A stretch of 64,000 nt of DNA, from assembly GCA_963281255.1 (NCBI GenBank), contig OY725488.1, positions 1,656,986 through 1,720,985 on the forward strand. Direction: 5' to 3'. Positions 21,751-33,407 of this stretch are shown one piece after another (position 1 is the stretch's first letter; each line of letters opens with the position of its first letter). The notes under the pieces were generated by a model. It was not told the DNA's origin, made no database searches, and saw only the letters and a list, made by a program, of their open reading frames with translations. This DNA comes from Aphrocallistes beatrix. Taxonomy: Eukaryota > Porifera > Hexactinellida > Sceptrulophora > Aphrocallistidae. The translations under genes and the position numbers were made by a program.

Positions 21751-22917
21751 ATGAAAATGGCTTCAGATTCCTGCTTTATCACGCTTATATTTATAATAGC
21801 ATTATTATGTTTACTCTCACAATTGTTACTCTTTCCTCAATACTTTTCTCTTACTTCTCCCAAAGACTTGAATAATGAAGTTGAGTTGAATTCTCTTTCT
21901 TTCAAATCTAACTCTTCCCTGAGAAGCGAACTCACCTATGATCCGGTCATCCGCACCCTCACTACCATTCCGAAACCCAACTACGACTTGAACATATACG
22001 CACTGCCGGTAGGCAATGGTGATTGTACAATAGTGCAATGCCCGAGTGGAGAGCTTATAATAATTGATGCTGGTAACACTGGGGGAGAAGGCTGGATGGA
22101 AGCTATGATCGCTACATTCTTAAAACCTCAACTCGGAAAGATTTCAACTCTCATTATAATGCATGCGGATAGGGACCACTTTAGCTACATTCCTGAATTA
22201 TTCACTCTCAACGACGTTCCGAACTTGCAACGAATAATATTAGGCGGCAGAAAAGACGACTATACTTCCCCTCCATTCCGTAAATGGTTGAACCAGCACG
22301 CCGAGGTGGTTGAGTACATCAATAACGGAGAGCCGTGCATCGGGAAGTGCAACAATGATCCGCCTCAGTGCAACAGCGGCAAGGACGGAGTCACGTTCAG
22401 GTACTTAGGTGCCAATCTAGGAAATTCAGTGGATGGCAGAAGCATCATGATGCAAATAGTAGCTGGCCCCAAGTTTCAAATGCTGCTGCCAGGCGACTTC
22501 TTAGGCTCTGACATTGAAGAATTACTGGTGAATGAGTGGGAGAGGAGAGGACAACCCCTGAGGTCTACTCACCTGAAAATGTCACATCATGGTAATTCTA
22601 TACGCGCCAACAGCAAGGTGTTTCTCTCCGCAGTGGCTCCATCATTCGCATTCGCGAGTGCAAGCTACCCTGCTCCCCCGGAATGGTACCCTTCATGCGA
22701 ATCTATTAAGACACTTTTGAATGTTGGATCGATAGAACTAAGGAGAGTGCCTGGTCGCTTCTCGTGTGGAGATGAAGCTGATAGGAAAGCTATCCAGTAT
22801 GAAAACTGGCCTTATTCCATCTACACTCTATCTCCAAACATAGGAGACTACGAGATGGTAACAATCAATGTGCCCATGCCCCCAAGACCTCACACGAATT
22901 ATTCTCATCTAAATTAA
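21751..22917 (+). CDS. ComEC-type metallo-beta-lactamase-fold protein, membrane-anchored or secreted
   Basis: 388 residues, single exon. Residues 8-30 are strongly hydrophobic (ITLIFIIALLCLLSQLLLF), a signal peptide or type II anchor. The fold follows with metal-site motifs in order: NGDCTIV then IIIDAGNT (about 89-110), HADRDHFS (138-145, the HxxxDH motif), LLPGDF (Asp249) and MSHHG (279-280). This order is typical of the ComEC/Rec2 C-terminal hydrolase family. A cysteine-rich loop (CIGKCNNDPPQC) suggests an oxidising, extracytosolic location. Known relatives act on nucleic acid or phosphoester substrates, but the substrate here is unknown. The absence of the ComEC channel domain makes this a stand-alone hydrolase. 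AATAAA lies at 23043. Horizontal origin is possible but not shown. Confidence 0.8.
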   Translation: MKMASDSCFITLIFIIALLCLLSQLLLFPQYFSLTSPKDLNNEVELNSLSFKSNSSLRSELTYDPVIRTLTTIPKPNYDLNIYALPVGNGDCTIVQCPSGELIIIDAGNTGGEGWMEAMIATFLKPQLGKISTLIIMHADRDHFSYIPELFTLNDVPNLQRIILGGRKDDYTSPPFRKWLNQHAEVVEYINNGEPCIGKCNNDPPQCNSGKDGVTFRYLGANLGNSVDGRSIMMQIVAGPKFQMLLPGDFLGSDIEELLVNEWERRGQPLRSTHLKMSHHGNSIRANSKVFLSAVAPSFAFASASYPAPPEWYPSCESIKTLLNVGSIELRRVPGRFSCGDEADRKAIQYENWPYSIYTLSPNIGDYEMVTINVPMPPRPHTNYSHLN

Positions 22918-23442
22918 TTAATTACCTCTGTATGTATGTATATACTACATATTGAATGTTGTAGTTCAATTAATTACTATAAACAAGTATTATTTCATCA
23001 TTGATCAGCCGGGATTAGTTTTTTAAAATACTTTGTTTTCAGAATAAAAGCTCCAGCTATGAAAAAATCCTGGAAAAAAACAGGGGTTGGAACAGTGACT
23101 AGACTATTTCACTAAAAATCTAATCTAACTTGCCGAATGAATTAATACTTACGGTATAACTACTTGATAGTTGCTCATGACGCATCATAACCGAATTGGT
23201 ACGGAATGGGATGAAAACCAGGTTTTCCAGGCGGTAAAACCTGTTTCTTTAAATTTCTGAAAAAAATAAATCAATTAAATAAAAATTGTCATTGTACAGA
23301 CTGATAAAATACCATCACTAGAGGCGCGATGATGATGTCCCTATATCCTTTGTTAATATCAATATCATATTGATTTTACATTAATATAATATTGATTTTA
23401 CATACAGTTTTCCGTATGAAAATCGGGATTCCTGTAGTGAAT

Positions 23443-24645
23443 CAGTGGCGGCGCCAAGGGGGTGCTGGGAGGTGCTATAGCACCCCCTGAAATTCTGTCA
23501 GCACCCCCACTGGGGGTGCTGACAGAATTTCAAGGGATATCTATGCCTTTATTCTATTTAAGTTTAATAGCATAACTAATAAACTGGAATACATAGGGGT
23601 CTAAAGTGTATTATTTATAAATATTATTAATTATAACTAACAAGTATTCCATCAACATTGGTTATTTTAATTGAATCCTTCGACATATTTGCGAAAACTT
23701 TTCCATAAAAACATCGTAATCCACATTTCGATCTGTGAGAGCCATTAACCCCAGCCCTGAGAGCTGAAGCTTCTGGACACCGTGATTCCAATCATGAAAG
23801 CCGATAGAAGTGAAGTTGTCAGGAGTGTCATGCTGAGGGGAGTGTGAGCACGCAAAACAAAATACGGAATCTCTCTCTTGGCTGTACTCAATCCATGGGA
23901 ACTTTAGATACCAGTCACTTTGAAATCGTTTTCCATTACGAGTAGGAAAAACAGAAAGCTTTGACTTGTACTGATTGTCAGATGGTGTTTTTGAAACATC
24001 GAAAGGTCTTACAGTTACAGAGTCAGAAATTTTTAATTCAGGCTGAAACAATAATACAGGAGGCTCAACCTGCTCTTCGAAATTGCTAGTTTGACCCATT
24101 TCATCCCCTATTGTGTCGTCTGAGTAAAGACTGGAATGTCATTACAGGGCTTCGTTCACCGACTTCTAGTACACTTCTCATTTTAGCAGGAGGAAATACT
24201 TCACCAAGCGAAAGTCGTCTTTTGGACATATTGAAATTTGAAACAAGTAGACAAAAATACGTACTCACAACGTTTATATCAATAAAATCTTGAATCCTCA
24301 CACTAGACGTAATAATTATTAGATCACAGGTATTACGAGGCTTCCAAGTTAATTAATGCCTGAAATTTTCACGCAACAGCCCAATAGTGAGTTAGGAGTG
24401 TTAATAAACAATATAATTATAATTTAGCACTTAGTGATTAGCTTTTAAGGTTTTCCTATTGCTTATTAATTTATGTTGAATATTTTAGAACGCTAGATTT
24501 GAGTAACACTTAAAATCATTGATACTTTCTATGTTAAACCAGCGCACGTGTTATATAACAATGAACTGAATTATGCTTTCACCCCCTGAAAATTATCAGA
24601 ACCCCCCATTGCACCCCCTCTTGCGATGCGCTAGCGCCGCCACTG
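23443..24645 (-). mobile_element. hAT element with TTF-type zinc-finger ORF, TSD TAGTGAAT
   Basis: 1203-bp element with ends CAGTGGCGGCGCC and GGCGC-type complement GCGCCGCCACTG, flanked by perfect 8-base direct repeats TAGTGAAT (23435-23442 and 24646-24653). The left end adds a hairpin of GCACCCCC/GGGGGTGC. It encodes only the N-terminal part of a transposase-like protein on the minus strand, so it is internally deleted. Confidence 0.9.
23662..24229 (-). pseudogene. TTF-type zinc-finger N-terminus of a hAT-like protein
   Basis: Starts near the ATG at 24229 (MSKRRLSLGEVFPPAKM), changes frame near 24100, then continues with RNGKRFQSDWYLKFPWIEY and FCFACSHS, followed by GFHDWNHGVQKL. This is the TTF-type zinc finger (KRxFQxxWxxxxPWLxY..C..C..H) that precedes hAT catalytic domains in ZMYM1-like transposon proteins. 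The catalytic DDE and dimerisation parts are absent, so it is a remnant within the 23443-24645 element. Confidence 0.8.
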
Positions 24646-24814
24646 TAGTGAATTACTGCATATCGTTGAGAAATCATTTTATCGTTAATTACAATTACGT
24701 AAAAATGAAAATCGGAATTCTGGGACACTCATCGGGCCCAGGCGACGAATGTCACTAAGTTTTGCTGGTTTTGAGAGACAACATAGAGCTGAGAGAGCTT
24801 CAAATTGACGGGAA

Positions 24815-25350
24815 AGTATTCACCATAAAATTTTCATGCAATTTGGGGATGGTTTAGTGGTCGCGCAAAGTAGCTTCCCCCTCATGCTAATTTATAATGG
24901 GATATGTCCAGGTTGGGGCCAAAAGTAGTAAAAGGCGTATTTCTGATGTTTATATAAACTAGTGACTTTATTTTTGTGATATTTGGGGGTGATTTTATAT
25001 CAGTTGATAATAGATTTTAATGACCTAAAAGCTACCGGTTCGGAGATATTGGTGAAAACAGTTGACACCATTAATAATTTCAAGTATGAAGGCTGGTCCC
25101 AACTGTTTTCGCCAATATCTCGGAACTGGTAGATTTTAGGTTATTAAAATGTATTATTAGCTTATATAAAACCACCCCCAAATATCACAAAAATAAAGTT
25201 ACTAGTTTATTAAAACATCAGAAGTACGCATTTTACAACTTTTGGCTCCATCCCGGACATATCTCATTATAAATTAGCACGAGGGGAAGGCTACTTTGCG
25301 CGACCACTAAACCATCCCCAAATTGCATGAAATTTTTAGGGTGAATACTT
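24815..25350. repeat. Foldback element, ~250-bp arms
   Basis: The left arm starts AAGTATTCACC and passes through GGTTTAGTGGTCGCGCAAAG; the right arm mirrors it and ends GGTGAATACTT. The spacer near 25070-25090 is about 30 bases. No coding frame is present. It abuts the larger palindrome that follows. Confidence 0.8.
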
Positions 25351-27475
25351 GACGAGTGTTATCTTAGCAGCGGATTCAGCAGCGGATTCGAAGTCGCACT
25401 TAATCGCTTATAACTCGAAAAGTATTCGTCCTAGATCAAAAATAATTATACCAGTGGAAAGAAGAGAGTTGGTGTATTTCATTTTTAAGTTTAAAATTTT
25501 AAATTTTCACAAAATGAGCTAGCAGTGACACATCAAATTTAGGTCTCAGTTTTTGGTTAATATCTCATGAAATATTTATGATAAAAACTTTTCCTTTAAA
25601 CTACGTTTATTTCAGCCTTGGTGTATTTTGTATTTCAAATTTCAAATTAAAATATTTATTTTTGAACGAATTATTAATATTTGAATTTTACATTATAATA
25701 ATGTGATATCACCGGGATTGAATCTATCAAAATATCTTCTTTTGATTACACCAGATCATATTTTGATTGCTGAATTCGTGTCCAGCACTAAATTTCCAGC
25801 AATTTGATATATATATTGACCATATTTGGAGAATTATTTTGGTTGCCCGTTCCTAGCAACGGCCAGGAATGCTAAAACATTCCGATCTCCAAATTTTGGA
25901 GTAACCATATCGAGTGACCCCTTGTTCTTCTCGGCTAGGTTCAGCGAGTACGAATATGCTATTTAGAACACTCTGACATATCATATGTGGAATATATGAA
26001 AGTTTTACCACATTCAAATATACCTGCCACAAAGGCATGGCACATAACTTTCATATATTCCACATATGATATGTCAGAGTGTTCTAAATAGCATATTCGT
26101 ACTCGCTGAACCTAGCCGAGAAGAACAAGGGGTCACTCGATATGGTTACTCCAAAATTTGGAGATCGGAATGTTTTAACATTCCTGGCCGTTGCTAGGAA
26201 CGGGCAACCAAAATAATTCTCCAAATATGGTCAATATATATATCAAATTGCTGGAAATTTAGTGCTGGACACGAATTTAGCAATCAAAATATGATCTGGT
26301 NNNNNNNNNNNNNNNNNNNNNNNNNNNNNNNNNNNNNNNNNNNNNNNNNNNNNNNNNNNNNNNNNNNNNNNNNNNNNNNNNNNNNNNNNNNNNNNNNNNN
26401 NNNNNNNNNNNNNNNNNNNNNNNNNNNNNNNNNNNNNNNNNNNNNNNNNNNNNNNNNNNNNNNNNNNNNNNNNNNNNNNNNNNNNNNNNNNNNNNNNNNN
26501 AATCTATCAAAATATCTTCTTTTGATTACACCAGATCATATTTTGATTGCTGAATTCGTGTCCAGCACTAAATTTCCAGCAATTTGATATATATATTGAC
26601 CATATTTGGAGAATTATTTTGGTTGCCCGTTCCTAGCAACGGCCAGGAATGTTAAAACATTCCGATCTCCAAATTTTGGAGTAACCATATCGAGTGACCC
26701 CTTGTTCTTCTCGGCTAGGTTCAGCGAGTACGAATATGCTATTTAGAACACTCTGACATATCATATGTGGAATATATGAAAGTTTTACCACATTCAAATA
26801 TACCTGCCACAAAGGCATGGCACATAACTTTCATATATTCCACATATGATGTCAGAGTGTTCTAATTAGCATATTCGTACTCGCTGAACCTAGCCGAGAA
26901 GAACAAGGGGTCACTCGATATGATTACTCCAAAATTTGGAGATCGGAATGTTTTAACATTCCTGGCCGTTGCTAGGAACGGGCAACCAAAATAATTCTCC
27001 AAATATGGTCAATATATATATCAAATTGCTGGAAATTTAGTGCTGGACACGAATTCAGCAATCAAAATATGATCTGGTGTAATCAAAAGAAGATATTTTG
27101 ATAGATTCAATCCCGGTGATATCACATTATTATAATGTAAAATTCAAATATTAATAATTCGTTCAAAAATAAATATTTTAATTTGAAATTTGAAATACAA
27201 AATACACCAAGGCTGAAATAAACGTAGTTTAAAGGAAAAGTTTTTATCATAAATATTTCATGAGATATTAACCAAAAACTGAGACCTAAATTTGATGTGT
27301 CACTGCTAGCTCATTTTGTGAAAATTTAAAATTTTAAACTTAAAAATGAAATACACCAACTCTCTTCTTTCCACTGGTATAATTATTTTTGATCTAGGAC
27401 GAATACTTTTCGAGTTATAAGCGATTAAGTGCGACTTCGAATCCGCTGCTGAATCCGCTGCTAACTTCACACTCG
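25351..27475. repeat. Giant palindrome with internal duplicate and gap
   Basis: The outer arms (ATCTTAGCAGCGGATTCAGC near 25360, complement near 27460) read inward for about 690 bases. An inner palindrome is centred near 26040. Segments 25721-26300 and 26501-27078 are nearly identical in the same orientation and flank 200 Ns, with about five differences. The simplest reading is one palindrome of about 1.4 kb whose centre was duplicated in assembly. Confidence 0.8.
26301..26500. other. Assembly gap (200 N)
   Basis: Run of 200 Ns inside the palindrome. Both sides carry the same ~580-base sequence, so the gap length is probably nominal. Confidence 0.95.
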
Positions 27476-27766
27476 TGAATACTTGGTGATCAAAGTAACC
27501 TATTTGCAGAGTGTGCATCTAAAGATTCAAACTTTCGAATTTTTTTGAGCACCCTAATATATATATATATACAAGCACGCTTCGCTTGTTTGCGCTGCGC
27601 GGCTTGCGGGCGCCTGGAGTAACTCAATCTAACCTATTTGGGAATTTTCTTTTCTTTATATAAATATTTTAAACAAAGGTCAACGAATAATTTCTCATAT
27701 GGATCCGAAAATATGATATTCGAATATTCGTTGGAAGCTAGTCTCTAGCCTATTTTTGTATTTGTT

Positions 27767-28165
27767 TACTTTATGTATCTATTGTATACAAAAGTAAACA
27801 AATCGATCATCAAATTTACTTGAAATATGATATTCGAAATCTACACCCCTGAAAACCCCATGTCAACCGTTGAATGCAAGTTTCCAACAAATTTTTGAGA
27901 TTTGTTTACTTTATGTATCTATTGTAAACAAAAGTAAACAAATTGATCATCAGATTTACTCGAACATATGATATTCGAAATCTACACCCCTGAAAACCCC
28001 ATGTCAACCGTTGAAAGCAAGTTTCTAGCATATTTTTGAGATTTGTTTACTTTATGTATCTATTGTAAACAAAAGTAAACAAATAATTTATCATATAGAT
28101 CTGAAAATATGATATTCGAAATCTACACCCCTAAAAACCCCAAGTCACCCGTTGGAAGCTAGTCT
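27767..28165. repeat. Three ~135-bp tandem units with TTTGTTTACTTT hairpins
   Basis: Units start near 27767, 27901 and 28041. Each carries TTTGTTTACTTT with its complement AAAGTAAACAAA, then ATATGATATTCGAA and ACACCCCTGAAAACCCC. The block is bracketed by inverted fragments of the Helitron-like GC-rich end (27574-27612 and 29058-29092). Confidence 0.7.
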
Positions 28166-28995
28166 CTAGCATATTTTTCAAAATTCGTCAAATGGTGTGA
28201 AAAGATGTATATAAAGGTGTGAAAATATGCACATAATCTTTTTTTATTGCCATACACTATAATACATTTAAGATATCAAACATAAGTTGTGGCTATGAAT
28301 TATTAATAACAATGACGATATATGTAGTGTAGTACAATGGTTTCCATTGTGATAGTGAGTCATATATTTTGTATAGAAAAGGTGTGAAAAATTGTTTTCC
28401 ATTTTTTTTGCAGAGGTGTGAAAATATTGCTTAGATTTTCGAACTTAATCGTAGATTCATCATTTGGCACCTACATGCCAATTTTCGTATCTCTACGACT
28501 TGCCAATTCTTCAATCAATTCGGACAAACAAACAAACAAAAAAAATCCTAGCATTTTAATATATAAGATATACATACGTATATCTTAGATATTAAAACGC
28601 AATTTTTTTTTTTCCAGAATTGAATGAGGAACTGGGAGGTGCTAGAAATGTTAAATTTGGCACACAGGTAAATAATAACGAGTCTACGATTAAGTTCGAA
28701 GATCTAAGTGAAATTTTCACACCTCTGCAAAAAAAATGGAAAACATTTTTTCACACCTTTTCTATACAATATATATGACTTCACTCTCACAATAGTGATC
28801 ATTATACGACACTACATTAGATTGTCATTGTTATTAATACTTCAAAGCCACAACTTATGTTTGATATCTTACATTTATTATGGTGTATAGCAATAAACAA
28901 GGTTATGTACATATTTTCACACCTTTATATACATATTTTCACACCATTTGACGAATTTTGAAAAATATGCTAGAGATTAGCTTCCAACGGATGAC
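28143..28995. repeat. Large palindrome, ~420-bp arms
   Basis: The left arm begins CACCCGTTGGAAGCTAGTC and contains several GGTGTGAAAA motifs; the right arm mirrors it (TTTTCACACC) to GACTAGC-type sequence and CCAACGGATG. The centre lies near 28570 in ATATCTTAGATATTAA-like sequence. Confidence 0.75.
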
Positions 28996-29095
28996 ACAGG
29001 TTTTTAGAGGTGTAGATTCTGAAAATCGTATTTTCGAATTTATGTGATAAATTATTTGTCGCGCAGCGTAAGCAAGCGAAGCGCGCTTGTTATAT

Positions 29096-30100
29096 ATAAG
29101 TGTAGGGTTGTAAAGGGTGGAATTTCCGGGAATTTTGGGAATTTTGGTTTTTCTTTCATAATGAGAAATATTCAAAGATTTTACTGTGCCGACTATAATA
29201 TTGTATAGTGCCTCAGTTCTAAAATGCATTATTTTGTTTGTTTGTTTGTATTTGTCAATAGACCTGTCCTGGCTACACCATTATACATTAAATTTGGCAA
29301 GTAGATATGAAAAGTCCATCTAATTTGCATCTCGGTATACGATTTTCCAACCAGCCACAATTTTTGTGTTCAATATTTTGAATTGTAATGTCATTCACGA
29401 GAATCACAAGATTCAGAACAATTATAGCCAATATACTTTTCATTTCAATGAGGTTAAATAAAACTCGGTTAAAATTTATCAGATATTTATTGACTAGAGC
29501 TGTAGCCAATATATTATTATAAGCTATAAGCTTCTGCTTACCTCATAACAGTTTTAACTTAATACCTAGTCAGAAACGTATTGTTGGACTATTTGATAGG
29601 TTTCCAGATTGTTATATATACGTATATAGAAGAATTGGATAACTAATACTTAGAACTAGTATTCGATTTTGTATTACATTTATTATTGATCCATCTTGAA
29701 TCAGTTCGGCACTGGTTGTATAATTTACATTTTTTTTAAATTTTCCTTTATTCTTTGAGTATTTAGAGGCAAATAAAGAAAGGTTTTAATTGAATTCAAT
29801 TTATTTTCCTCAGAGAAATGCCTCCGGAAACAATCAGATTTATTTAAACACTATGCAGAAATTTCCAGGTCTTATAAATTCCCGGAAAGTTTCCACATTT
29901 GAAAATTCCCGGGAATTTTGCAACCCTATATAAGTGCAAAGAGAAAGTGGGCATTTTCGGTTTTTAATAATATCAAATGGCACGCGAGAGTGGTATTTTT
30001 ATTTCGTGAGGCGAGAGTAGTATTTTTATTTCGTGATTATCATTTATTATTTGTTAGAATGAATGAGATAATGAAAGTGAGGATTCAATAATTTCATTCA
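29096..30100. other. No supported gene
   Basis: AT-rich. An inverted GGAATTTCCGGGAATTTTGG block near 29120 matches the complement near 29885-29930 (CCCGGGAATTTTGCAACCC), which suggests an element spanning about 29105-29932 whose ends contain AGGGTTG. No transposase frame is recognised within it. Confidence 0.45.
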
Positions 30101-30387
30101 AAGAAATATCAGCGACGAAACATCCGGGACAAACATCCGGCGACGAAACATCCGGTGAAGAAACATCCAGCGACGAAACGTCCGTTATTCCTCTTCAACA
30201 TGAGTAATTGGTAACTGATGAGCATTTTCTCCTGACAAGATTGGAAGTAGTTGTTGGACCAACATAAACACATTAGTTGATGCTCGTGTTGTGATATTTT
30301 TCGCCATAGAAATCAAGGTGTATGCTGTATGATTGTTTGCAAATTTGATATTTTGCAATAAAGACGGATACAAGAATATACTTGTAC

Positions 30388-30833
30388 CAGTTCATTTGGT
30401 TGAACTCTAGATTTCCGGTTCCTTCCTTCCCTACTCGTTGTATCAATTTCATGTCAGGTAACTTGAAGTAGAATACAGTATGCTTATTAATATCACTGAC
30501 ATACAGATTATCATTCTGTATCGCTATGCACCATGGATTCATAAATGATTGTTTACCAAATGACTTGATATATTCTACAGTTTGTGAGAATACTGAAACA
30601 CGGGAATTATTGAATTCTGCTACGAATATATTTCCACTTCTCTCCTCTACAGTTACTCCTACAGGACCATCAAGTTTTCCAGGATCACTGCTTTTCTTAG
30701 CAACAGTTACAACAGGTTGGAATGCAACATAAATATCGCGTACAACTTCACTAATCTTTCCTATTTCTTCTATTTCTTGTTCAACAGAGTTAGAGGGATT
30801 TCGGGGTCTAACTGAATTGTGGAATCTGGTGGA
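30388..30833 (-). CDS. NHL-repeat protein fragment (exon or remnant)
   Basis: An open frame of about 149 residues encodes consecutive NHL/beta-propeller blades: KLDGPVGVTVEERSGNIFVA, EFNNSRVSVFS, then MNPWCIAIQNDNLYVSDINK and KEGTGNLEFNQ. An EIEEIGKISEVV segment precedes them. The pattern (GPxGVxVxxxGNIFVAExxNxRVxVFS) is that of TRIM-NHL type propellers. A possible acceptor (AATTCAG) lies near 30815 and a possible donor (CTG/GTACAA) at 30388, so it could be one internal exon. I could not find adjacent exons, and repeats flank it closely, so a relic is equally likely. Propellers of this type usually bind proteins or RNA. Confidence 0.5.
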
Positions 30834-31400
30834 TTATTTAACTGAATATGGTGGAATCAGACTGAATAAATAGCAACCTGAAACTGCTCGAAATCAATCT
30901 CAGTATTCTGTGTGCCCCTTCCTGTATAGCCAGTACAGTACGCCCTCGCTAATCCGAACAGCTCTGTGCCAATGATCGAAAATATCGTTCGGATTAGTGA
31001 ACTGACACTAATTCAATGGGGTATTAACTATAATAAATTGAAAATTGGTCCGCCGGCCCTGCCACTGGAGGTCTTTTTGGAGCGGAAACAGGTTTTTCAT
31101 TAAGAGTGGCCTTAGCGAAACAAACACCGAATTCTGCAGCATTGGCGTAGCCAAAAGGGGCAGTGCTGGTGTGGCCCCCAACTTTTTGAAATTTTAATCA
31201 TGGTACAGATTACAGACCCTACTGTTTCCCAATGAAGTTCCTTTCCCACCAATTCATTAAGTGAGGCCCCTTTGGAGGATCTAAACGATAATAGCTACTA
31301 TTGAAAAGACTCAAATGTTTCAAACTGTAACTTCTGTGTACAAATCAATTCAACTGAACCAAGAGGCGTAAAAATTCTGCAGGAATATTCGAACGAATTG

Positions 31401-32095
31401 GTGCCATTTCGCCTACTAATAGTATAATAGTGCCATTTCGCCTACTCAATGGAGTGCATTGTTTAACACACATTTATATGTTTTCAATAATTATTTAGCT
31501 TCACAAAACATTAATGAGTTAACATAAATTAATTATACTGGAACATAAGAATATTTAATTGATGCTAAACATGTGCTGAGATAGCCCGAACATAATCCCT
31601 TAGTGTAATAGTGTCCTGACGTAATCTGATTTTCAAGGTCTCTATTTTGTTGTCCTTCTCAATGTATTTCTTGGCCCTTTTGGGAGTCTGGGAGCCTATT
31701 GCTAGTTGAGCGATGGAAACCTCAGTATTCGCCTGCTCCTGTTTGAATATTTCAATTAATTCATAAACATTAGGGTGGGATTTTTTTGCGATACGTTTAA
31801 GCTTGTTATGCCAACCTTCAATGTGATTATTGGTTCCGCTCCCCGGCGTGTGTTATTGACCATTCTCTCTCAAAGTGAACTTCATCCCTAGACATTGGGA
31901 GTGGTGGAAGTCGATTTCTTAAGATCTGTTAGATTAGTATAAACACTTCTGCGTTTTTTAAACTTGAAAACATAAACATGTCAAACAACCCATTTCATTG
32001 AGCAGGCAAAACCATACAAACACATAAAACATAACAATGCATTCCATTGGGTAGGCGAAATGGCACTATTATACTATTAGTAGGCGAAATGGCAC
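31401..32095 (-). mobile_element. Deleted MULE-like element with ~60-bp TIRs
   Basis: Inverted ends of about 60 bases each contain GTGCCATTTCGCCTACTAAT twice (starting 31401; complement ending 32095). Between them lies only the C-terminal part of a transposase on the minus strand. No clear target duplication was seen. Confidence 0.75.
31565..31857 (-). pseudogene. C-terminal remnant of a MULE-type transposase
   Basis: The frame ending at the TAG at 31565-31567 encodes GSGTNNHIEGWHNKLKRIAK, then KSHPNVYELIEIFKQEQ and KRAKKYIEKD. The TNNxxEGWHNxLN motif and following helices are typical of the C-terminal end of MULE/ISXO2-type transposases in animal genomes. The catalytic core upstream is missing. 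Confidence 0.75.
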
Positions 32096-32108
32096 TAACC
32101 CATAAAGA

Positions 32109-32890
32109 TGATGTCAAAGTACCCATATCCGTTGTTAAAATTTTAATTAGTCACCATATGGTTGCGCAATAGGTTATATTTGTGACAAATTTGGTGATTT
32201 TCAGAGGCCGTTTAGGGGCACTTCTAAGTGTTTTTATTATAAAGTTTTCCGCATAGAACTGAGATGTGAATGGGTTAATACGAAAAATTTGGAATTTCTT
32301 CATGAAATGTTGCTACATTCCATTGTTGCTATAGAAACGTGTTTTGGTCAGTTGGGGTTATATCTTGAAAACTGCAATAGCTACACATTCAAATGTAATT
32401 CCATTTGATAGCAAATATACTACTTCCTATTAAGCGATAATATAATTTCGACCTCTAAATTCAACGGTTTACGAGATATTCGACAAAATATCAAATGTGA
32501 CCAATATGATACATTGTCGAATATCTCGTAAACCGTTGAATTTAGAGGTCGAAATTATATTATCGCTTAATAGGAAGTAGTATATTTGCTATCAAATGGA
32601 ATTACATTTGAATGTGTAGCTATTGCAGTTTTCAAGATATAACCCCAACTGACCAAAACACGTTTCCATAGCAACACTGGAATGTACCAACATTCCACGA
32701 AAAAATTCCATTTTTTTCGTATTAACCCATTCACATCGCAGTTCTATGTGAAAAATTTTAAAATAAAAACACTTAGAAGTGCCGCTAAACGGCCTCTGAA
32801 AATCACCAAATTTGTCACAAATATAACCTATTGCGGAATCATATGGTGACTAATCAAAATTTTAACAACGGATATGGGTACTTTGACACC
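32109..32890. repeat. Palindromic element, ~380-bp arms (family P)
   Basis: The left arm starts ATGTCAAAGTACCCATATCC and the right arm ends GGATATGGGTACTTTGACA. The centre is near 32505, at TTTGTGACC-like AT sequence. The arms are above 90% complementary by eye. Diverged relatives sit at 52286-53688 and about 62260-62640, sharing GCAATAGGTTATATTTGTG-like blocks. Confidence 0.8.
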
Positions 32891-33407
32891 ATATTTATAT
32901 ATGCTGGTAATACATTCCTAAGCTCTATTGTGCTTTGTTAATGATTTAAGGCAGCTCATGTATTAGTTCAACCGGGGTGCCTTCATTAGTTAGAATTTTA
33001 AGGTTGTCACAAGTTAGAATTTTATCAACTGTCACAAGTTAGAATCGTTTTTAGCTCGATTGTCACAAGTTAGAATTGTTTTTAACTCCATTGTCACAAG
33101 TTAGAATCGTTTTTAACTCGATTGTCACAAGTTAGAATCGTTTTTAGCTCGATTGTCACAAGTTAGAATTGTTTTTAACTCGATTGTCACAAGTTAGAAT
33201 CGTTTTTAGCTCGATTGTCACAAGTTAGAATTGTTTTTAACTCGATTGTCACAAGTTAGAATCGTTTTTAACTTGATTGTCACAAGTTAGAATCGTTTTT
33301 AGCTCGATTGTCACAAGTTAGAATTGTTTTTAACTCGATTGTCACAAGTTAGAATCGTTTTTAACTTGATTGTCACAAGTTAGAATCGTTTTTAACTCGA
33401 TTGTCAC

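Noticed and set aside
29288..29443. 52-codon minus-strand frame starting MKSILAIIVLNLVILVND, like a small secreted peptide
   Set aside because: AT-rich sequence readily gives hydrophobic frames; no conserved motif beyond the hydrophobic start, and it lies within repeats.
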